A stretch of DNA of 64,000 nucleotides from Allolucifera butyrica. GTDB lineage: Bacteria > Bacillota > Negativicutes > Sporomusales > UPPP01. Location of the stretch: assembly GCF_900476375.1 (NCBI RefSeq), contig NZ_UPPP01000083.1, positions 124,001-188,000 of the forward strand, written 5' to 3'. Of this stretch, positions 37,345-46,018 are shown in pieces. Each line of letters begins with the position of its first letter. Positions within the stretch are counted from its first letter, which is position 1. The position numbers and the translations under genes were made by a program. Below the pieces are notes generated by a model that was given only the letters and a program-made list of their open reading frames with translations, ran no database searches and had not been told where the DNA came from.

Positions 37345-37977
37345 TTATAGCTCCTTTTTCCGTCGTTCCAGTTGCTTTTTAAAAATAAATTTTATTAACT
37401 TGCTCCGGTCCTTTTCCGCAATTTCTAAAAATTTGACACCGATCCAGAATAACGGCCGTTCTAAATCCGGCTGTTCCAGCCGTACAACTTCACCGTTCGC
37501 CTGAACACTACCCGCATCAGGCACCGCAAGCGTCAATGCCAGCCTGACGCCAATATTGATAGGTTGTTTGCCAACCAGCTGTACTCCGCCGCCGCTAATA
37601 TCTCTTGTCTGCAAATTTAACGAAATTTCCTGCTGCTCCGAAGACAGACTTTGAACTTGAACCGACAGTATAGTATCGATGCGAACAAATTCTCTAAGCT
37701 GAACTTTCTTTATATCATAGGGTGCAGAAACGATCCATACCGGTAAAGGTACTATTTTTTTATCCACAAAGGCAGAGGTAAAGCAATAGACATTCCCTTT
37801 TACAATGATTTTTCCCTCGAAAATATCACCCGGCCTTAATAGGACCGGATAACCTTTGGACATCGGCATCGCCAACATCATACGGTCTGCCGTAATTTCT
37901 TCAATCCGGCTATGATATTTTATTATCTCCTTGTTATTCGATACCATAATTTCCAAGCGTTGATTTACCTTAAACAA
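37345..37977 (-). CDS. PilZ-domain c-di-GMP-binding protein (YcgR-like)
   Basis: A 210-residue protein with an N-terminal YcgR-N-like domain (about 1-88) and a C-terminal PilZ domain (about 90-205). Both parts of the c-di-GMP site are present: RxxxR at 95-99 (REFVR) and DISGGG at 126-131. YcgR/MotI proteins slow the flagellar motor at high c-di-GMP. The start TTG 37977 is set by the conserved N-terminal FKVNQRLEI but its ribosome site is weak. A run of nine Gs lies 23-31 bases upstream. In B. subtilis flhG is followed directly by cheB, so this gene is an addition. Confidence 0.88.
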   Translation of the reverse strand: MFKVNQRLEIMVSNNKEIIKYHSRIEEITADRMMLAMPMSKGYPVLLRPGDIFEGKIIVKGNVYCFTSAFVDKKIVPLPVWIVSAPYDIKKVQLREFVRIDTILSVQVQSLSSEQQEISLNLQTRDISGGGVQLVGKQPINIGVRLALTLAVPDAGSVQANGEVVRLEQPDLERPLFWIGVKFLEIAEKDRSKLIKFIFKKQLERRKKEL

Positions 37978-38021
37978 ATCCTGTTGATTAATAGCCTTTC
38001 CCCCCCCCGTTCAGGCATTGT

Positions 38022-38909
38022 CTATTGCATCATTTTGACAAATTTAGAAAAGAACCCCTTAATGCCGTGAGCTGGCGGTAAATCCTCGTCATAAAGCAAC
38101 CGGTGCGCAATGCGTTCAATACAATGCGCCGACACAGTGTCGGGAAAAGATAACAATACCGGCGTCTGATTTTTCACAGCCCGTACCAAATTACGGTCAT
38201 CATTTACAAAACCCAGACTATTGATTGATAATCCCAGAAAACGAAATGCGACCTTAGTCAGCTTATCCACCACCATCCGGCCTTCCTCTTTATCGGCTAC
38301 CCGGTTCACAACCAACTGCAGGGTTGCCTTGCCCTGCTGCGCCACATACGCTTTGATCATGGCATACGCATCTGTAATTGCCGTCGGCTCCGGGGTAGTA
38401 ATTAGAATTACTTCATCCGCGGCTAAAACAAAATTCAACACGCTCCGGCTGAGACCGGCCCCCGTATCAATTAATATAATATCCGCCAACGTATCAAACT
38501 TGGTAATCTGGGTAATAAAATACTGCAATTGTTGTTCGGTCATATTGGCCAGATGATAAATTCCCGAACCGCCGGAAATAAATTTAACGCCTCTTGGACC
38601 TTCCATTACAACCTCAGACAGTGGAAGTCCGGCATTCATCAGACTTAAAATATTATTTGCGGCAGAACAGCCCAAAACCACATCCACATTAGCCAACCCC
38701 AGGTCCGCATCAATAATCAACACTCTTTGCCCGCGAGCAGCCAGGGCTAATGCCAAATTTACCGTGAAATTGGTCTTCCCGACACCTCCCTTGCCGCTTG
38801 TAACAGCAATTACTCTCGCCTGAGATTCCTGTTGACTTAAAACAGAACTTTTGATAACCGGTCGAGTATCCTGAGCCATTCGACGTAGTTTTTCCGCTTG
38901 ATCTCGCAT
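38022..38909 (-). CDS. flhG: Flagellar number regulator FlhG (YlxH/MinD-like ATPase)
   Basis: A MinD-type ATPase of 295 residues that controls flagellar number and placement together with FlhF. The deviant Walker A motif SGKGGVGKTNFTVNLALALA lies near 37-56 after an N-terminal DQAEKLRRM helix, the element that in FlhG activates FlhF. DADLGLANVDVVLG and LIDTGAGLS are the other nucleotide motifs. It starts one base after flhF ends. Confidence 0.95.
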   Translation of the reverse strand: MRDQAEKLRRMAQDTRPVIKSSVLSQQESQARVIAVTSGKGGVGKTNFTVNLALALAARGQRVLIIDADLGLANVDVVLGCSAANNILSLMNAGLPLSEVVMEGPRGVKFISGGSGIYHLANMTEQQLQYFITQITKFDTLADIILIDTGAGLSRSVLNFVLAADEVILITTPEPTAITDAYAMIKAYVAQQGKATLQLVVNRVADKEEGRMVVDKLTKVAFRFLGLSINSLGFVNDDRNLVRAVKNQTPVLLSFPDTVSAHCIERIAHRLLYDEDLPPAHGIKGFFSKFVKMMQ

Positions 38910-38910
38910 T

Positions 38911-39993
38911 TTAATCCCTCAAAATTAAATTTGCCAACTTAACAGAATTCGCGATTTCGATATCGTCAGGCACGCTTTGCCCTGTTGAAATATAAGAAAG
39001 AGCCGCAGGATACTGATATAACAGATTTAGAATTAAACCCAGAGTACTCGCTTCATCTGTTTTAGTAAACAAAAATTTATGGGGTGAACAAATCGAAAAT
39101 TTATTTACAATTTCCAAAGCATCCTTATATTTCGTAGTCGCACTTAAAACCAAATAGATCTCAGCCGACGGGACGGCAGCAAGCAATTCCTTCAGTTCCG
39201 CCAGTTGGTCCTGATTGTGAGGACTGCGCCCGGCCGTATCGATCAAAACAAGCTTCTTATCCTGGTGGCGCAATATTGCCGTTTTTAACTCCTCCGGCGT
39301 ATATACGACATCGACGGCAATCCCCATAATATCACCATAGGTCTTTAACTGTTCGACAGCCGCAATACGATACGTATCCGCTGTAATCAAAGCAACTTTA
39401 CACCCGTCCCGCAAGGAGAAATTAGCCGCCAACTTAGCAATCGTTGTTGTCTTGCCGACTCCCGTTGGGCCAACTAACGCAACGGTCTTACAGGCGAAAC
39501 CGTCAAGAGAAATTCCGGCAACATTTTGTAAACAATTGCTGATCCGTTCCAGCAGCAATTGCCGGACAATGGGCTCATCCTGCCCGGTCATGGCTGGCAG
39601 CCCTTGAACCAGATTAGACGCAATTTCGGCAGTGACGTCATTCTTTATCAGTGTTTCCCAAAATGGCGATGGCTGATTTTCCGGCTTTGGCATTTTATAA
39701 AGGACCTGTTCGATGAGTTTTCGCATCGAAGTCAATTCGGACTGCATCGCCGTTACCTTGGGCTCCGCTTCTGCCGGCACCGGCGATGAATCAGCGGCCT
39801 TTTTTCTGGATTCTGCCGTTTCCCGGGAATCAATTGCCGCCATAACTTCCACCTTTTCCCGGCGAAAAAAACCAAGGAATCCCCCTTTGTGAATACGCCG
39901 GGTATGAAGAATCACCGCATCGCGCCCCAAATCACTTTTTACCCTCGCCAACGCATCTTGCATTGTATCGGCGATAAATAATTTAACTTTCAA
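38911..39993 (-). CDS. flhF: Flagellar biosynthesis GTPase FlhF
   Basis: An SRP-type GTPase that marks the site of new flagella. The 360 residues include an N-terminal basic region (LHTRRIHKGGFLGFFRREK), a helical N domain (about 85-165) and the G domain with [16 protein letters not shown] (G1), DTYRIAAVEQL (G2), DTAGRS (G3) and TKTDEA (G4). It directly abuts flhA, whose stop codon immediately precedes it. Confidence 0.95.
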   Translation of the reverse strand: MKVKLFIADTMQDALARVKSDLGRDAVILHTRRIHKGGFLGFFRREKVEVMAAIDSRETAESRKKAADSSPVPAEAEPKVTAMQSELTSMRKLIEQVLYKMPKPENQPSPFWETLIKNDVTAEIASNLVQGLPAMTGQDEPIVRQLLLERISNCLQNVAGISLDGFACKTVALVGPTGVGKTTTIAKLAANFSLRDGCKVALITADTYRIAAVEQLKTYGDIMGIAVDVVYTPEELKTAILRHQDKKLVLIDTAGRSPHNQDQLAELKELLAAVPSAEIYLVLSATTKYKDALEIVNKFSICSPHKFLFTKTDEASTLGLILNLLYQYPAALSYISTGQSVPDDIEIANSVKLANLILRD

Positions 39994-42066
39994 TTATATC
40001 GTCACCATCCCCAGTGCTTGTACTTCAACCTTCGAATCCAATTCGGCGTAAGACAGCACACTCAGATTCGGCGCGACCCGATCCGTCAGTTTTCGAAAAT
40101 ACAATCGAACCGCCGGACTCGTAAGTACAATTGGCTGATAGCCCATATCGGTAAGTTTAGGAAGTTCTTTCGTAAGATTCGCAACTAAAGCCTGCATTTT
40201 GTTCGGCTCCAAATTGACATGGGATCCATGCTCACTGCGCTGGACGGAAGAAGCTAACAAATTCTCCAGTTTCGGATCTACCGTCAAGCAGGTAATAACA
40301 TTATTATAAACATATTGTTTGGTAATTTGGCGGGCCAGAGCATGCCGGACATATTCCGTCAAAATCTCCGTATCCTTGGTAATCGAAGCATAATCCGCCA
40401 GCGTCTCCAAAATTGTGGCCATATTGCGAATGGATATCCGTTCCCTTAATAGATTGGCAAGAACTTTTTGGACATCCCCCAAGGAAAGCAGATTGGGTAC
40501 CAATTCATCCACAACGACCGGATAATTGGGTTTAATCGCATCGACAAGAGTCTGAACTTCTTGCCTGCCAAGCAGTTCGGCAGCATGGGCCTTGATAATT
40601 TCCGTCAAATGCGTAGCCAGTACCGAAACCGGGTCGACTACGGTATATCCGGCCAACTCCGCCTTCTCCCGGTTGGAATCCTGAATCCATAAAGCCGGTA
40701 AACCAAATGCCGGCTCGACCGTTTCAATTCCCGGCAGTTTCTCAAACGCATTGCCGGGGTTCATGGCCAAATAATGATCAAGTAATAATTCGCCTTTAGC
40801 AATCTCTATCCCTTTTAATTTTATAACATAAGCATTCGGTTTTAACTGGATATTATCCCGGATGCGGATGGTTGGCACAACAAGGCCCATATCCAGAGCG
40901 CACTGGCGGCGAATCATGACGATGCGGTCTAATAAATCGCCCCCCCGGCTGGCATCAACCATGGGAATCAAACTATAACCGATTTCCAGTTCCATGGGAT
41001 CTACCTGCAGCAAGGAAACAACATTTTCCGGTTTACGGACATCATCATTTTCCTTTTCCTCTTGTTGAATGATTTCCGCCTGCGCTTTAGATTGCCCCAC
41101 TTTATGCAAAACATAGGCAATGCCGCCGCTGGCGAGGCTGAGAAAACCAAAAGGCACCCCCGGCAAGCCGGGAATTATCGCCAAAAAGGCCAATACCCCG
41201 GAGGCTATAAAAAAAATCCGGGGATTTGTCAGTAACTGACCGACAATGTCTTCCCCCAAATTGGATTCCGAAGCGGCACGGGTAACAATAATGCCTGTAG
41301 CCGTCGAAATAAGCAAGGCCGGAATCTGATTTACCAGTCCTTCCCCCACTGTCAGCAAGGTGTAGTTCTGCAAGGCCTGGGTCACATCCATATTGCGTTG
41401 AACCATGCCGATTACAAATCCGCCGACAATGTTCACAATAATTATAATAATAGCAGCAATGGCATCGCCCTTGACAAATTTACTGGCGCCGTCCATAGCT
41501 CCGTAAAAGTCGGCTTCCCGCTGAATATTCCGGCGCCGTTGCCGCGCTTCGGCATCACTGAGCAACCCGGCATTTAAGTCCGCATCAATGCTCATTTGCT
41601 TGCCGGGCATGGCATCCAAAGTAAAACGGGCCGCCACTTCCGCTACCCGTTCGGCGCCGCGGGTAATAACCAAAAATTGAATGATAATTAGAATAACAAA
41701 CACGATAAAACCAACAATCGGGTTCCCGCCAACTACAAAGTTACCAAAGGCTAAAATTACATCGCCGGCATAGCCGTTGAGAAGAATCAGCCTGGTAGAA
41801 GAAACATTAAGTGACAGCCGGAAAAGGGTTGTCACCAGCAAAAGTGACGGAAACACGGAGAATTGCAACGGTTCGACATTATAGATGGTAACCATCACAA
41901 TAATCAAGGCAAAGGTAATATTAAAAGACAAAAACAAATCCAAGAGAAACGGCGGCAAAGGAATAATCATCATGATGACAATGGTAATCACTGCCAACGC
42001 AATAAAAATATCGCTATGCTTCGTAATTTTTTGAAAAGGTGATGCTGGCGTAGACAATCGTCTCAT
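39994..42066 (-). CDS. flhA: Flagellar export gate protein FlhA
   Basis: The largest type III export gate subunit: about eight membrane helices (roughly residues 20-320) form the proton-driven channel ring, and a large cytoplasmic domain (about 350-690) docks chaperone-substrate complexes. The 690 residues are typical. The FHIPEP-type segment lies in the cytoplasmic loop (GERVAEVAARFTLDAMPGKQ). It lies 50 bases after flhB and just before flhF. Confidence 0.96.
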   Translation of the reverse strand: MRRLSTPASPFQKITKHSDIFIALAVITIVIMMIIPLPPFLLDLFLSFNITFALIIVMVTIYNVEPLQFSVFPSLLLVTTLFRLSLNVSSTRLILLNGYAGDVILAFGNFVVGGNPIVGFIVFVILIIIQFLVITRGAERVAEVAARFTLDAMPGKQMSIDADLNAGLLSDAEARQRRRNIQREADFYGAMDGASKFVKGDAIAAIIIIIVNIVGGFVIGMVQRNMDVTQALQNYTLLTVGEGLVNQIPALLISTATGIIVTRAASESNLGEDIVGQLLTNPRIFFIASGVLAFLAIIPGLPGVPFGFLSLASGGIAYVLHKVGQSKAQAEIIQQEEKENDDVRKPENVVSLLQVDPMELEIGYSLIPMVDASRGGDLLDRIVMIRRQCALDMGLVVPTIRIRDNIQLKPNAYVIKLKGIEIAKGELLLDHYLAMNPGNAFEKLPGIETVEPAFGLPALWIQDSNREKAELAGYTVVDPVSVLATHLTEIIKAHAAELLGRQEVQTLVDAIKPNYPVVVDELVPNLLSLGDVQKVLANLLRERISIRNMATILETLADYASITKDTEILTEYVRHALARQITKQYVYNNVITCLTVDPKLENLLASSVQRSEHGSHVNLEPNKMQALVANLTKELPKLTDMGYQPIVLTSPAVRLYFRKLTDRVAPNLSVLSYAELDSKVEVQALGMVTI

Positions 42067-42115
42067 CCCTTCTTACATACTATACTAAACTCGAATTTAC
42101 AAACTATAAGCAAAA

Positions 42116-43255
42116 TCAGGATAGGCGTCTTTTCAGTTTATATACATACGCTAGCACTTCCGCTACGGCTTGATACAATTCGGCGGGAATGACTTCTCCC
42201 ACTTCCGTCGAAGCATATAAGGCCCGCGCTAACGGTTTATTTTCCACTACTATAACCCGGTGCTCCCGGCCAATTTCTTTAATGCGGACCGCTAGAAAAT
42301 CCTGTCCTTTGGCAATTACCATGGGAGCGGTCATTTTTTTCTCATATTTTAAGGCAACCGCAAAGTGAGTTGGGTTGGTCACAATGACATCCGCTTTCGG
42401 TACTTCCTGCATCATGCGCCGCATCGCCAAAGCCCTTTGACGTTCCTTGATCTTTCCTTTTATCTGCGGATTTCCTTCGGTCTGTTTAAATTCCTCTTTC
42501 ACTTCTTCTTTCGACATTTTTAAGCTTTGCTTATTTTCCCACCATTGATAAAAATAGTCCAATGCCGACAGAACAATCATAACGGCGCCAATCTGAAAAA
42601 CAAGGTCGAGCGTAAGAGCCGCCATCGTACTGAGAGAATCACGCAAACCAAAATTAATTAGGGCCGCTAACTGACCAATTTCTTTATAAATAAAACTATA
42701 AATGAAATAACCGATAATCAGCACTTTAAACAACGACTTAACCAGTTCGACGAGCGAACGTTTTGAAAACAGGCGTTGAAATCCGTTCAACGGATTAATA
42801 CGCCCCAAATCCGGCATGAGCCCCTCGGTGGAAAAAACAAATCCCACTTGCAGGACATTTATGGCGACGGCAATGACTAATATGGTAATCATAACCGGAA
42901 AAACCGCCTTTACAAAAACCAGAGCGAACTGCAAAAACAGGGTCTGCAAGCCTTCGTTGCTAAAATCATGCACCGCTAGCTGGCTAAACATATAACCCAT
43001 ATAAGCGGTGAGATTCTCATAGATGTACCCTCCCGCTATTTTTAGAACCAAAAACGCCGTTAAAATAATAAAGGTTGCATTAATTTCGCTGCTTTTCGCT
43101 ACCTGCCCTTTTTCACGCGCTTCATTCTTACGTTTCGACGTAGGCTCTTCCGTCTTTTCACCATTAAACAGCTGAAGATCAAAACCCTGGAATTGAAAGT
43201 TTTTTTTACGGTGCAAAGACTGCCAGAAGATGGTATACATCCCGGTACATGCCAT
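42116..43255 (-). CDS. flhB: Flagellar export switch protein FlhB
   Basis: Controls the change from hook to filament export. I chose ATG 43255, six bases after GGAGGTGG, giving 379 residues; it overlaps fliR by 50 bases in another frame. The first 23 residues (up to FQFQG) are an unusual extension before the conserved FDLQLFNGEKTEEPT. Four membrane helices follow, then the cytoplasmic domain with the self-cleaving NPTH site near 292. If start TTG 43216 were used instead the protein would be shorter and more typical. Confidence 0.92.
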   Translation of the reverse strand: MACTGMYTIFWQSLHRKKNFQFQGFDLQLFNGEKTEEPTSKRKNEAREKGQVAKSSEINATFIILTAFLVLKIAGGYIYENLTAYMGYMFSQLAVHDFSNEGLQTLFLQFALVFVKAVFPVMITILVIAVAINVLQVGFVFSTEGLMPDLGRINPLNGFQRLFSKRSLVELVKSLFKVLIIGYFIYSFIYKEIGQLAALINFGLRDSLSTMAALTLDLVFQIGAVMIVLSALDYFYQWWENKQSLKMSKEEVKEEFKQTEGNPQIKGKIKERQRALAMRRMMQEVPKADVIVTNPTHFAVALKYEKKMTAPMVIAKGQDFLAVRIKEIGREHRVIVVENKPLARALYASTEVGEVIPAELYQAVAEVLAYVYKLKRRLS

Positions 43256-44000
43256 TAAATACCACCTCCAGAAATACAACATAAAATGGAATCGCCAGGG
43301 ATAAAACAAATAGGCCGACTGCGATCTTAACCGGAATGCCTACGACAAATATATTCATCTGCGGCATGGTCCGGGCCAGGATTCCCAATGCCACATCGGT
43401 TAAATAAACCGCGGCTAAAACAGGCAGACTGATTTTAACCGCAATCACAAAGAATTCCCCCACCATGTCCACAATCTGATCACTCATACTAACCCGGAAT
43501 ACAGTTTCCAGGGGAGGAATCAGCTTAAAACTGGAAAACAGCGCCGTAATGAGGACATGATGCCCATTAATTGCTAAAAATACCAATAGCGCCAGGATAT
43601 ATTTGAAATTTCCCAGCAAGGGAAGTTGTTGACTGGACTGGGGGTCAATCACATTCACCATACCGAAGCCAATCTGCATATCCAAAAGAGTCCCCGCTGC
43701 CTGCACCGCCTGAAAAACCAGGGATGAGGCAAAACCAAAAATCAATCCCAGTAAAAACTCTTCCACCACGGCAATCACGTAAGCGAACAAAACATCGGGT
43801 ATCGGCTGCGCCGGCGGACGGACCAGCGGCAATAAAAGAAAAGAGAATAATAACGACATTCCCGCCTTTAAATAAGCGGGAACATTGCGGCTGCCAAAAA
43901 TAGGCGCCGTGGAAAAAATGCCGCTGACACGCGCAAAAATTAACAAAAAAAGCCCCACTTGATTTTGCATCAGCCCAAACAAATCCACCGATATTACCAC
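43206..44000 (-). CDS. fliR: Flagellar export gate protein FliR
   Basis: Membrane subunit of the FliPQR export core, 264 residues with about six hydrophobic segments. Family-typical features are GLFLLIFARVSGIFSTAPIF at the N-terminus and QIGFGMVNVIDPQS. Its last 17 codons overlap the flhB start. It follows fliQ by six bases. Confidence 0.94.
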   Translation of the reverse strand: MVISVDLFGLMQNQVGLFLLIFARVSGIFSTAPIFGSRNVPAYLKAGMSLLFSFLLLPLVRPPAQPIPDVLFAYVIAVVEEFLLGLIFGFASSLVFQAVQAAGTLLDMQIGFGMVNVIDPQSSQQLPLLGNFKYILALLVFLAINGHHVLITALFSSFKLIPPLETVFRVSMSDQIVDMVGEFFVIAVKISLPVLAAVYLTDVALGILARTMPQMNIFVVGIPVKIAVGLFVLSLAIPFYVVFLEVVFNGMYRDVYHLLAVFAP

Positions 44001-44006
44001 CTTATA

Positions 44007-44276
44007 TTAGCGTATCATTTGCGGCAAACTGACGAAAATCTCACGGGTATATCCTACCATCATACTCAGCATCCATGGCCCGAAAAGCAGGATTGCGACA
44101 AATACGGCAATAATTTTAGGGATAAATGCCAGGGTTTGTTCCTGAATCTGAGTAGTAGCCTGAAAAATACTGACCAGAATTCCTGCCAGAAGACCAAGCA
44201 GCAACATTGGCGCCGAAACCATCATCACCATTGTCAACGCATTGCGGGCAACTTCAATTGCCATATCACCGGACAT
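44007..44276 (-). CDS. fliQ: Flagellar export gate protein FliQ
   Basis: An 89-residue protein with two membrane helices (about 17-37 and 50-72), part of the FliPQR helical gate. MVSAPMLLLGLLAGILVSIFQATTQIQEQTL is split here into GLLAGILVSIFQATTQ and QEQTLAFIPKI, which match the family. It lies between fliP and fliR with 6-12 base gaps. Confidence 0.95.
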   Translation of the reverse strand: MSGDMAIEVARNALTMVMMVSAPMLLLGLLAGILVSIFQATTQIQEQTLAFIPKIIAVFVAILLFGPWMLSMMVGYTREIFVSLPQMIR

Positions 44277-44288
44277 AGGCCCCCTCCT

Positions 44289-45062
44289 TTAATGAAAACT
44301 GGTTATGAGCGACCGGATAATTAAATGCCAGCCATCCACTAAAATAAATAATAAAATTTTCAAGGGCATAGAAATCATGGTGGGAGGCACCATCATCATT
44401 CCCATAGACATTAATGTACTGGCTACAACCATATCAATCACGATAAAGGGAATATAAATCAGGAAACCAATTTGAAATGCCGTCTTCAATTCACTGATCA
44501 CAAAGGCCGGAATTAATGTTGTCGTTGGGATGTCATCGGGAGATTTAGGACGGGGTTCATTCGATAAATTGACAAACAGCGCCAGATCAATTTCCCGGGT
44601 TTGTTTAAACATAAACTCCCGCATCGGTTTTATTGCTTCCGTCAGGGCTGTCTCCTGGGAAATATGCCCTGCCATATACGGCTGGAGCGCATTTTTATTC
44701 ACTTGGTCAAGATAGGGTGACATCGTAAAAAACGTTAAAAACAAAGCTAAACCAATCAAAACTTGGTTGGGAGGCATTTGCTGCGTGGCCAGGGCACTGC
44801 GTAAAAAGGAAAGAACAATGATAATCCGGGTAAAAGACGTCATCATAATTAAAATAGAAGGCGCCAGGGATAATACCGTCAACATCAATAAAACTTGCAA
44901 ACTTACTGCTACATCCTGGGGATTGCTGGCAGTGCCTACACCAATATTCAAGCTGGGAATCGGTATCAGGGGAGCGGCTTCCGCCAAGGGTGTTCCGGCT
45001 AGAAACAGACCGCAGAGAATTGTCATAACCAAGACTAACCTACTGTTACACCACTTTGACAT
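44289..45062 (-). CDS. fliP: Flagellar export gate protein FliP
   Basis: Core of the export gate. The 257 residues have a cleavable signal peptide (about 1-29, ending PLAEAAP), then four membrane helices. SFTRIIIVLSFLRSALATQQ, PPNQVLIGLALFLTFFTM and GFLIYIPFIVIDMVVASTLM are typical family segments. It lies eight bases after fliO. Confidence 0.96.
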   Translation of the reverse strand: MSKWCNSRLVLVMTILCGLFLAGTPLAEAAPLIPIPSLNIGVGTASNPQDVAVSLQVLLMLTVLSLAPSILIMMTSFTRIIIVLSFLRSALATQQMPPNQVLIGLALFLTFFTMSPYLDQVNKNALQPYMAGHISQETALTEAIKPMREFMFKQTREIDLALFVNLSNEPRPKSPDDIPTTTLIPAFVISELKTAFQIGFLIYIPFIVIDMVVASTLMSMGMMMVPPTMISMPLKILLFILVDGWHLIIRSLITSFH

Positions 45063-45070
45063 GTTTGCCG

Positions 45071-45625
45071 CTACCTTTCCTTTTGTTCGTTTACTTGTCC
45101 TTTTTCATCCTGCAAGCCAAAAACATGGGGAAACTTGCGGGACATTTGCTGCAATGAGGCAAGCTGTCTTTGAAACATATTTTCAAACTGATTAGCCGGA
45201 ATGACACTATGATTGGCTTTTAACTTTTCAATTTCTTCGCCGGCAGTGATTTCGTTCAATACGGAAATTCCATGGTCCGTTACCCCAATAACAAGAAACT
45301 TGCCGGCCGCTTCAATAATATATACGGCCCGGCTAGTGCCGAGAGAGAGCGCCGCCAGCACTTTCAGCGGCCCGTGTCCGGCAACGTTTCCCATCTTTTT
45401 GCCCATAAACCGGGAGGTATAATAAGCCAGCCCGAGCACCAAGGCAAAAGTAAGCAGCAAGGAAAATAAATAGGACACCGTTGACCAAAGGGACGGAGCA
45501 GCCGGCTGCGGTTCATGGTATTGAAGATAGCCGGCGCTCTGCTCAGCGGCGGCTACCTGGCCGGAGACTAACAAGGTCAACAAGCATAGTAGCAAAAGAA
45601 CTAGAAAAATATAACGTTTAGGCAT
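45071..45625 (-). CDS. fliO: Flagellar biosynthesis protein FliO (FliZ in B. subtilis)
   Basis: Helps assemble the FliP ring. ATG 45625 overlaps the cheY stop region and gives 184 residues; a longer form would overlap cheY by 90 bases. A signal peptide (1-25, ending VAAA) is followed by a membrane helix (about 48-68) and the FliO domain with GHGPLKVLAALSLGTSRAVY. The C-terminal tail is hydrophilic and charged. Confidence 0.88.
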   Translation of the reverse strand: MPKRYIFLVLLLLCLLTLLVSGQVAAAEQSAGYLQYHEPQPAAPSLWSTVSYLFSLLLTFALVLGLAYYTSRFMGKKMGNVAGHGPLKVLAALSLGTSRAVYIIEAAGKFLVIGVTDHGISVLNEITAGEEIEKLKANHSVIPANQFENMFQRQLASLQQMSRKFPHVFGLQDEKGQVNEQKER

Positions 45626-45626
45626 A

Positions 45627-45989
45627 TTATCCGACGGCTTTGCGTACGGCTTCCAATACCCGGTCCGGTTGAAAGGGTTTGACAATAAAGTCGCGGGCCC
45701 CTGATTGAATTGCTTCAATAACCATTGCTTGTTGTCCCATGGCGCTGCACATAATTACCTTGGCACCAGGATCCATTTTCTTGATTTCTTTTACCGCCGT
45801 AATCCCATCCATTTCCGGCATCGTAATATCCATAGTCGTTAAATCGGGCCGCAATTCTTGATATTTTTCCAGAGCCTTGGCGCCATTTTCCGCTTCCCCA
45901 ACAATTTCATATCCGTTTTTACCTAAAATATCTTTAATCATCATTCTCATAAATGCCGCATCATCAACGATTAAAACTTTAATGGCCAT
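45627..45989 (-). CDS. cheY: Chemotaxis response regulator CheY
   Basis: A single-domain receiver that binds the switch (FliM/FliY) when phosphorylated. ATG 45989 follows GGAGAG and gives 120 residues. The acidic pocket (Asp9, Asp10), phospho-site Asp54, the switch Ser/Thr in MCSAMGQ and the conserved Lys in IVKPFQ are visible. It sits between fliY and fliO as in B. subtilis. The kinase CheA and phosphatases CheC and FliY are encoded in the same operon. Confidence 0.96.
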   Translation of the reverse strand: MAIKVLIVDDAAFMRMMIKDILGKNGYEIVGEAENGAKALEKYQELRPDLTTMDITMPEMDGITAVKEIKKMDPGAKVIMCSAMGQQAMVIEAIQSGARDFIVKPFQPDRVLEAVRKAVG

Positions 45990-46018
45990 GAACAAATCTC
46001 TCCTCTTTGTCAATAATT

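Noticed and set aside
43256..43309. An 18-codon N-terminal extension of FlhB
   Set aside because: It precedes the only good ribosome site and reads out-of-frame sequence of fliR.
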